From positions 244-12,315 of the forward strand of contig PMDM01000190.1 in the NCBI GenBank assembly GCA_003155565.1: a stretch of DNA of 12,072 bases. Direction: 5' to 3'. Shown piece by piece: positions 7,562-12,072 of this stretch. The notes under the pieces are model-generated. The model saw nothing but the letters and a program-made list of their open reading frames with translations, had not been told where the DNA came from and did no database searches. The position numbers and the translations under genes were made by a program. Each line of letters starts with the position of its first letter. The stretch's first letter is position 1. This DNA is from Methylococcaceae bacterium (GTDB lineage: Bacteria; Pseudomonadota; Gammaproteobacteria; Methylococcales; Methylomonadaceae).

Positions 7562-8605
7562 TCAGTTGAACCAATGGGCATGTTTAATAAATAGCGATAC
7601 TTTGTCGCCCTTAGCCAGTTCCAACTGCCTAAACTGCTCATTTGGCATTTCTGCAAAAACAGTCTTGGCTGAGCCGTTCTCGCCCTCCCTGCTTAATTCC
7701 AGGCGGATTGTCGCACCCAGATGTTGCCAATCTTTCAAAAAAATGGGTGACATTGGTTTATCTGTTTGCTTTTCAACGGCGATATTATGCGGACGCACAT
7801 GCGCGGTAATCCCTCGGGGTTCATCGAGAACAATACCGGCACTCTTTAGCCAGTCACTGTCACCTTTTTCCAGGTGAAAGACATTAGTCTGGCCGATAAA
7901 ATGGGAAACGAAATCGTTGCTGGGATGGTCATAGATTTCGCTGGGTGTTCCTTTTTGTTCAATTCTGCCTTTATTGAACACGACAATCTGATTGGCCACT
8001 TCCATCGCTTCTTCTTGATCGTGCGTCACAAAAATGGTGGTCACATTCAAGTCTTGGTGCAAGTGCCGTAACCAAAGGCGCAAGTCCTTGCGTACACTGG
8101 CATCGAGCGCCCCGAACGGCTCATCCAGCAATAGCACGGACGGCTCTACGGCCAAGGCACGCGCTAAGGCGATACGTTGGCGCTGGCCACCTGATAGCTG
8201 GTCAGGAAAGCGGTCGTGTAGCCAGTCCAGTTGAACCAAGTTCAGCAGATCGTGAACATTCTTGCGGATAATCGCTTCGCTAGGCCGGTCTTTGTGCGGT
8301 TTGACCCGCAACCCGAAGGCGACATTATCGAATACGGTCATGTGCCGGAATAAGGCATAATGCTGGAATACAAAACCGATACCACGATTCCGGACATCTT
8401 CATCGGTCATGTCTTGGCCATTCAACAACACCTTGCCTTCATCCGCACGTTCAAGTCCCGCAATGATGCGAAGTAAGGTGGTTTTGCCACAGCCCGATGG
8501 CCCTAATAAAGCCACCAACTCGCCTTCCGGAATCTCCAGGTTGACATGGTCAAGCGCAGAAAAATTGCCAAAATTTTTACTGATATCAGAAAGCAAAATA
8601 CTCAT
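7562..8605 (-). CDS. cysA: Sulfate/thiosulfate ABC transporter ATP-binding protein CysA
   Basis: CysA is the cytoplasmic ATPase that powers sulfate and thiosulfate import through CysT-CysW. The 347-aa product has Walker [10 protein letters not shown] (35-43), Q-loop [15 protein letters not shown] (Gln81), signature LSGGQ (137-141), Walker B LLLDEP (158-163), D-loop GALD and H-loop His195 in VTHDQEEA. The [14 protein letters not shown] stretch is typical of the sulfate subfamily. The C-terminal region from about 240 is the shorter, variable TOBE-like part, containing [12 protein letters not shown]. coli CysA is 365 aa, so this one is slightly shorter at the C-terminus. It starts 36 nt after the cysW stop and ends 3 nt before cysB, all in one transcription unit. 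All catalytic residues are present. Confidence 0.95.
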   Translation of the reverse strand: MSILLSDISKNFGNFSALDHVNLEIPEGELVALLGPSGCGKTTLLRIIAGLERADEGKVLLNGQDMTDEDVRNRGIGFVFQHYALFRHMTVFDNVAFGLRVKPHKDRPSEAIIRKNVHDLLNLVQLDWLHDRFPDQLSGGQRQRIALARALAVEPSVLLLDEPFGALDASVRKDLRLWLRHLHQDLNVTTIFVTHDQEEAMEVANQIVVFNKGRIEQKGTPSEIYDHPSNDFVSHFIGQTNVFHLEKGDSDWLKSAGIVLDEPRGITAHVRPHNIAVEKQTDKPMSPIFLKDWQHLGATIRLELSREGENGSAKTVFAEMPNEQFRQLELAKGDKVSLFIKHAHWFN

Positions 8606-8641
8606 TGTAGAAATCTCAAATAAAATTAATGGGGAAGTGGT

Positions 8642-9505
8642 TTATCGGTCGCCCTGCTTCCATTCGAGAACACTCTTTAAAATAAGCGTTACGATAGCCA
8701 AACCCGCCAGAATGGACGCACCGGCAAAAGCGCCGACCACATCATAATCGTTATAACTGACCTCGACATGCAAAGGCAGCGTGTTGGTCATTCCCCGAAT
8801 ATGTCCAGAAACGACCGAAACCGCGCCAAACTCACCCATAGCCCTAGCATTGCATAGCAAAACGCCATACAACAGCGCCCATTTGATGTTGGGTAAGGTA
8901 ATCTGGCAAAACGTCTTCCAGCCGCTGGCCCCTAATGAAAGGGCGGCTTCCTCTTCCTCATTGCCCATTTCCTGCATCAAGGGAATAAGCTGTCTGGCGA
9001 CAAAAGGGAAGGTCACAAACGACGTAGCCAAAATGATTCCAGGGACGGCAAAGATAATTTTTACGTCGTGTTCGGCTAACCATTCGCCAAACACACCTTC
9101 CGCCCCAAACAACAATACGAAAATGACCCCTGATATGACAGGCGAAACTGAAAAGGGCAAGTCGATTAAGGTGGTCAAAAAGCTTTTGCCTTTGAATTCA
9201 AACCGGGTAATCGCCCACGCTGCGGACACACCAAAAACGGTGTTCAGGGGAACTGTCACCAATGCTGTCAATAACGTCAGCCTGATAGCGGCTTGGGTGT
9301 CCGGTTGCGTCAATGCTAACCAGTAGGCTCCCCAGCCTTTAGAGAAGGCTTGAAAAAGCACCAGGCCTAAAGGCAGGCATAAAAACAGGACAAGAAACCC
9401 CACAGCGATGACGATTAAACTGGTTTTAACCCAAGTGGGTTCGTGTAAGGCATGATGCTGTAGTTGAGCTTTTGTATTATTTGTTGCTTGAATAATTGCT
9501 GACAT
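8642..9505 (-). CDS. cysW: Sulfate/thiosulfate ABC transporter permease CysW
   Basis: CysW is one of the two inner-membrane permease subunits of the sulfate importer, pairing with CysT and docking onto CysA. The 287-aa product has about six hydrophobic segments, the [21 protein letters not shown] region, [16 protein letters not shown], and the cytoplasmic EAA loop [13 protein letters not shown]...LPN (about 185-206) that contacts the ATPase, followed by [16 protein letters not shown], diagnostic for CysW. I chose the ATG at 9503-9505 because it has a good ribosome binding site (AGGGGAA, 9 nt upstream) and gives a length like E. coli CysW (291 aa). A start at 9550 is open but would overlap cysT by 31 nt and add 15 residues unlike the family. 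It begins 14 nt after the cysT stop. Confidence 0.95.
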   Translation of the reverse strand: MSAIIQATNNTKAQLQHHALHEPTWVKTSLIVIAVGFLVLFLCLPLGLVLFQAFSKGWGAYWLALTQPDTQAAIRLTLLTALVTVPLNTVFGVSAAWAITRFEFKGKSFLTTLIDLPFSVSPVISGVIFVLLFGAEGVFGEWLAEHDVKIIFAVPGIILATSFVTFPFVARQLIPLMQEMGNEEEEAALSLGASGWKTFCQITLPNIKWALLYGVLLCNARAMGEFGAVSVVSGHIRGMTNTLPLHVEVSYNDYDVVGAFAGASILAGLAIVTLILKSVLEWKQGDR

Positions 9506-9514
9506 GACCTTGGC

Positions 9515-9521
9515 TTCCCCT
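9515..9521 (-). promoter_or_regulatory. Shine-Dalgarno sequence of cysW
   Basis: On the minus strand AGGGGAA ends 9 nt before the ATG at 9505. It overlaps the cysT stop codon and decides the cysW start against the longer in-frame ATG at 9550. Confidence 0.65.
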
Positions 9522-10347
9522 AAAATTGCCCTGAGCGCTTGCGTACCCACAGTTGTAATAAATTAATCACAAACAACAGCAAGAACGAGATGACCAGCAT
9601 CGACAAGGCGATGGCAGTGGCCCCTTCCATATCGTATTGTTCCAGTTTGGTGACAATCAGCAGCGGCACAATTTCAGATACATAAGGGATATTGCCGGCG
9701 ATAAAAATAACCGAGCCATATTCACCGACACCCCGTGCAAAAGACAGCGCAAACCCAGTCAGAAGTGCAGGAAAAATGTTCGGGAAAATAATCTTCGCAA
9801 AGATTTGCAACCGGGATGCACCCATACTGGCTGCGGCTTCTTCCATGCTGGTGTCAAACTCCAGCAATACCGGCTCGATGGTACGCACCACAAAAGGGAT
9901 GCTGATAAAGATCAGGGCAACCACGATACCCAAGGGCTTGAAAGCGACTTGGACACCAAAATTATCGATCAACAGTTTGCCGAGGAAACCACTGGGTTGA
10001 AAAATGGTCGCCAATACAATGCCGGCTACAGCGGTAGGCAAGGCGAACGGCAAGTCGATCAAGGCATGAAAAAAGCGTTTGCCAACAAAGGAATAGCGAA
10101 CCAATACCCAGGCGACGATAACCCCAAAAAAACTGGCAACCGCAGCCGCTATCAGCGCGGTGGTAAAGCTGACACGAAAAGATGCCAAAACCCGCTTATG
10201 GCTAATGATGGCGACATAGTCATCCCAGGTAAGTTGAAAACTGTTAAACACCAAGGTGCTTAATGGGATTAATACCACTAGGCTTAGATAAAGAATGGTG
10301 AAGCCAAGTGTTGGCCGAAAGCCCGGCATAATATTACTTTGTGACAT
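9520..10347 (-). CDS. cysT: Sulfate/thiosulfate ABC transporter permease CysT (CysU)
   Basis: CysT is the partner permease of CysW in the inner-membrane sulfate channel. The 275-aa product (E. coli CysU 277) begins with [17 protein letters not shown], typical of the family, and has six predicted membrane segments. It shows [15 protein letters not shown] (about 97-110), the EAA loop [15 protein letters not shown]...FPN (about 169-190) and [18 protein letters not shown] (about 202-219), all sulfate-permease hallmarks. The start ATG at 10345-10347 has only a weak GGCGG-type ribosome binding site. It lies 151 nt downstream of the sulfate-binding protein gene, a gap that contains a palindromic repeat, and is tightly linked to cysW. 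It could therefore share the upstream promoter or have its own. Confidence 0.95.
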   Translation of the reverse strand: MSQSNIMPGFRPTLGFTILYLSLVVLIPLSTLVFNSFQLTWDDYVAIISHKRVLASFRVSFTTALIAAAVASFFGVIVAWVLVRYSFVGKRFFHALIDLPFALPTAVAGIVLATIFQPSGFLGKLLIDNFGVQVAFKPLGIVVALIFISIPFVVRTIEPVLLEFDTSMEEAAASMGASRLQIFAKIIFPNIFPALLTGFALSFARGVGEYGSVIFIAGNIPYVSEIVPLLIVTKLEQYDMEGATAIALSMLVISFLLLFVINLLQLWVRKRSGQF

Positions 10348-10392
10348 CGTTGTTTTTCCGCCTGTGGTTGTCCACTTTGCAATAATATCGAA

Positions 10393-10462
10393 GGTGGGTT
10401 AAGTCGCGCCTAACTGCCCAATAACACATTAAAAAATAGTGTGCCGCGCGACTAACTCACCC
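10393..10462. repeat. Palindromic repeat, copy 2 (REP/MITE-like)
   Basis: A 70-bp imperfect inverted repeat lies between the sulfate-binding protein gene and cysT. The left arm is GGTGGGTTAAGTCGCGC (10393-10409) and the right arm GCGCGACTAACTCACCC (10446-10462). The arms match as complements except for one mismatch and one gap near the middle and small end differences. A smaller dyad (ACACAT/TAGTGT around an A-run) sits in the centre. The ends and total length match the element at 5689-5757. No coding capacity is seen. Confidence 0.7.
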
Positions 10463-10471
10463 TATGTGGTT

Positions 10472-10496
10472 CTGCGGTGAAAAAAAACCGTTGCAG
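10472..10496 (-). other. Hairpin just downstream of the sulfate-binding protein gene
   Basis: CTGC and GGT at 10472-10478 can pair with ACC (10487-10489) and GCAG (10493-10496), leaving a 3-nt bulge. In the minus-strand transcript the U-run falls in the loop, not after the stem, so it is not a standard terminator. Together with the adjacent palindrome it could stabilise the upstream message or reduce read-through into cysTWA-cysB. Confidence 0.3.
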
Positions 10497-10498
10497 GT

Positions 10499-11509
10499 CT
10501 ATTTACCCGCCCCATATATCTGGTCAAACACGCCGTCATCCGCAAAATGTTTTTCCTGCGCGACATTCCATCCACCGAATTGATCGATTTTGATTAATTG
10601 TAGATGCGGGAATTGACCGTCATGTTTGGCCGCAACTTCAGGATCGGAAGGGCGGTAAAAATTGTTTGCAATAATCTCCTGACCTTCTTTGCTGTACAAA
10701 TATTTCAGGTATTCCGTGGCGACTTCGGTCGTGCCGTGTTTTCTTGCCACATCTTCAACGACTGCAACGGGCGGTTCTGCCAATATGCTCAATGACGGGG
10801 TGATGATTTGAAACTTGTCCGCGCCAAACTCACGCAACACCAAATACGCTTCGTTTTCCCAGGTAATTAGTACATCACCAATTTCCCGTTCTACAAAACT
10901 GGTCGTTGCGCCTCGCGCTCCCGTATCCAGCACCGAAGCGTTTTTGTATAATTTTGCAATGAATGCTTTAGCGGCGGCCTCGTCATTTTTGTTATGCTTG
11001 AGCGCATAACCCCAGGCAGCCAGATAATTCCAGCGTGCACCGCCGGAGGTTTTGGGATTAGGCGTCACGATACTTACGCCCGGTTTGACAAGGTCATTCC
11101 AGTCTTTGATGTTGAGCGGATTGCCTTTACGCACAACAAATACGATAGTTGACGTATAAGGCGAACTGTTGTTCGGCAACAAACTCTGCCAGTTTTCAGG
11201 TATCAGCTTGCGCTTCTGATAAAGCTGATCGACATCATAAGCTAGAGCTAGCGTCACTATATCAGCCTCCAATCCGTCTAACACGGCACGCGCCTGTTTT
11301 CCAGAGCCGGCATGAGATTGATTAATCGTTACTGTATCCCCGGTTTTGGCTTTCCAGTATTTGGCGAATACCGGGTTGTATTCCTTGTACAGCTCACGCG
11401 TCGGGTCATAGGAGACATTCAATAGCGATACATCCCCAGCACGCAATTCACCTGATGCCAACACTGTCATTATGGCGGCGAAGACGATTTGTAAAAATTT
11501 GTTGTTCAT
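10499..11509 (-). CDS. sbp: Periplasmic sulfate-binding protein
   Basis: This is the solute receptor that captures sulfate in the periplasm and delivers it to CysT-CysW. The 336-aa precursor has a Sec signal peptide (hydrophobic [16 protein letters not shown]; cleavage plausible after Ala24). The mature part shows family signatures: [28 protein letters not shown] (about 62-76), [12 protein letters not shown], and the prokaryotic sulfate-binding motif [10 protein letters not shown] (151-160). Further along come [26 protein letters not shown] and the C-terminal YSKEGQEI and FRPSDPEVA. The sequence fits Sbp; thiosulfate-binding CysP is a close relative and cannot be fully excluded. The ATG has a good ribosome binding site (AGGAG at 11521-11525, 11 nt away). 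It follows the porin gene by 29 nt, suggesting cotranscription. Confidence 0.93.
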   Translation of the reverse strand: MNNKFLQIVFAAIMTVLASGELRAGDVSLLNVSYDPTRELYKEYNPVFAKYWKAKTGDTVTINQSHAGSGKQARAVLDGLEADIVTLALAYDVDQLYQKRKLIPENWQSLLPNNSSPYTSTIVFVVRKGNPLNIKDWNDLVKPGVSIVTPNPKTSGGARWNYLAAWGYALKHNKNDEAAAKAFIAKLYKNASVLDTGARGATTSFVEREIGDVLITWENEAYLVLREFGADKFQIITPSLSILAEPPVAVVEDVARKHGTTEVATEYLKYLYSKEGQEIIANNFYRPSDPEVAAKHDGQFPHLQLIKIDQFGGWNVAQEKHFADDGVFDQIYGAGK

Positions 11510-11520
11510 TAGTATGGTTG

Positions 11521-11525
11521 CTCCT
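11521..11525 (-). promoter_or_regulatory. Shine-Dalgarno sequence of the sulfate-binding protein gene
   Basis: The complement reads AAAAGGAGC, with AGGAG 11 nt upstream of the ATG at 11509. It lies in the 29-nt gap after the porin stop. Confidence 0.65.
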
Positions 11526-11538
11526 TTTGTAAGGTTGT

Positions 11539-12072
11539 TTAAAATGCCAATTGGAAACGGGTGCCGAAGGCACTTTCACGAGGCCTGTCGCCGCCATTAG
11601 ACGCACCTCCCTTAAAAGTCACTTGCTCATAGTCAGCCCTTATTAAAGCATTGTTGTTGAGGTACCAATTGAAGCCGACTGTCCAAGCGCTTGCATGGGT
11701 TGCAGATTTGTTGGGGTCGATCAGCAAGAACGTCTTGTTGTCGACATCCAACTCGGTGTAGCGCGCCACCAGTTGCAATGCCCCCCATTTCCCCTCAAAG
11801 GGATTGAATGCCTGGATGGGCTTGACCCCTTGGAAGGTGTTGTCTTCACCAGTCAAGACGAAAGAAGCCAATACTTGCCAAGCCTTATTGTTTTGTTTAA
11901 TTGTTAGGGGATCGGTGCCGGCTCCACTTGCATTGAGAGTCTGGGTTGACGCAACATATTCACCCATCAATCCAAAGGGACCTTTATACCAGTATGCTTG
12001 CGGGTAGATGCGGTTAGAATTGCCATCCGCTGTAACCGTTCTTGCTCCGGTTTGTGTATTTGCGTTTAATTG
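11539..12072 (-). CDS. OprO/OprP-like outer-membrane porin, C-terminal part
   Basis: This is the C-terminal 177 residues of an outer-membrane beta-barrel; the frame is open to the right edge, so the signal peptide and first strands are outside. Alternating amphipathic strands are visible: [21 protein letters not shown], then [12 protein letters not shown], a long loop, [40 protein letters not shown] and the terminal GTRFQLAF ending in phenylalanine, the usual barrel-assembly signal. The layout ([28 protein letters not shown]; terminal TRFQLAF) fits the phosphate-selective porin O/P family, which makes anion-preferring channels. It stands 29 nt upstream of the sulfate-binding protein gene in the same direction, so an outer-membrane entry route for sulfate is a reasonable inference. 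Substrate specificity cannot be read from the sequence. Confidence 0.85.
   Translation of the reverse strand, partial: QLNANTQTGARTVTADGNSNRIYPQAYWYKGPFGLMGEYVASTQTLNASGAGTDPLTIKQNNKAWQVLASFVLTGEDNTFQGVKPIQAFNPFEGKWGALQLVARYTELDVDNKTFLLIDPNKSATHASAWTVGFNWYLNNNALIRADYEQVTFKGGASNGGDRPRESAFGTRFQLAF

Noticed and set aside
8781..9326. A 181-codon + strand frame opposite cysW
   Set aside because: It is a shadow of cysW with no independent start signal or family resemblance.
9506..9550. Upstream ATG for cysW at 9550
   Set aside because: It would overlap cysT by 31 nt, adds residues unlike the family, and the ATG at 9505 has the better ribosome binding site and expected length.
9637..10263. A 208-codon + strand frame opposite cysT
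   Set aside because: It is antisense to a full-length, well-conserved permease gene and its highly charged composition reflects the complement of hydrophobic codons.

Overview
The window looks like a chromosomal segment of a Gram-negative gammaproteobacterium. The Kdp and Cys proteins resemble their E. coli counterparts closely along their full lengths, there is an outer-membrane porin, and base composition is moderate. The mix of genes and the palindromic repeat type would suit a methanotroph or sulfur-oxidiser-like lineage (for example Methylococcales), but that placement is inference only.

Left half (1-6515, + strand): a high-affinity potassium uptake locus. It holds the 3' end of kdpB (P-type ATPase subunit), complete kdpC, an interrupted segment (1232-1790), an unnamed membrane-anchored helical-bundle protein (1823-2731), then the sensor kinase kdpD and the response regulator kdpE. 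KdpD and KdpE would sense K+ limitation and turn on the kdp pump genes. The interrupted segment carries a PepSY-domain remnant without a start codon, followed by hydrophobic reading-frame fragments broken by stops and a frame change. The helical-bundle protein looks like two tandem four-helix-bundle sensory domains with no signalling output domain, and is the least explained gene here.

Right half (6599-12072, - strand): a sulfate uptake operon, convergent to kdpE. Transcription runs from the window's right edge: an OprO/OprP-like porin (5' end outside the window), a periplasmic sulfate-binding protein, the permeases cysT and cysW, the ATPase cysA, and a cysB-type LysR regulator that starts 3 nt after the cysA stop. 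This forms a full outer-membrane-to-cytoplasm sulfate route with its regulator in the same transcription unit.

Two copies of a roughly 70-bp imperfect palindrome of one family sit at 5689-5757 (between kdpD and kdpE) and 10393-10462 (between the sulfate-binding protein gene and cysT). They share nearly identical 17-bp ends and look like REP/MITE-type repeats inserted inside operons. No tRNA, rRNA, CRISPR array, phage or transposase gene was seen. Most of the window is ordinary, well-conserved transport machinery; the unusual parts are the kdpC-kdpD interval and the paired palindromes.
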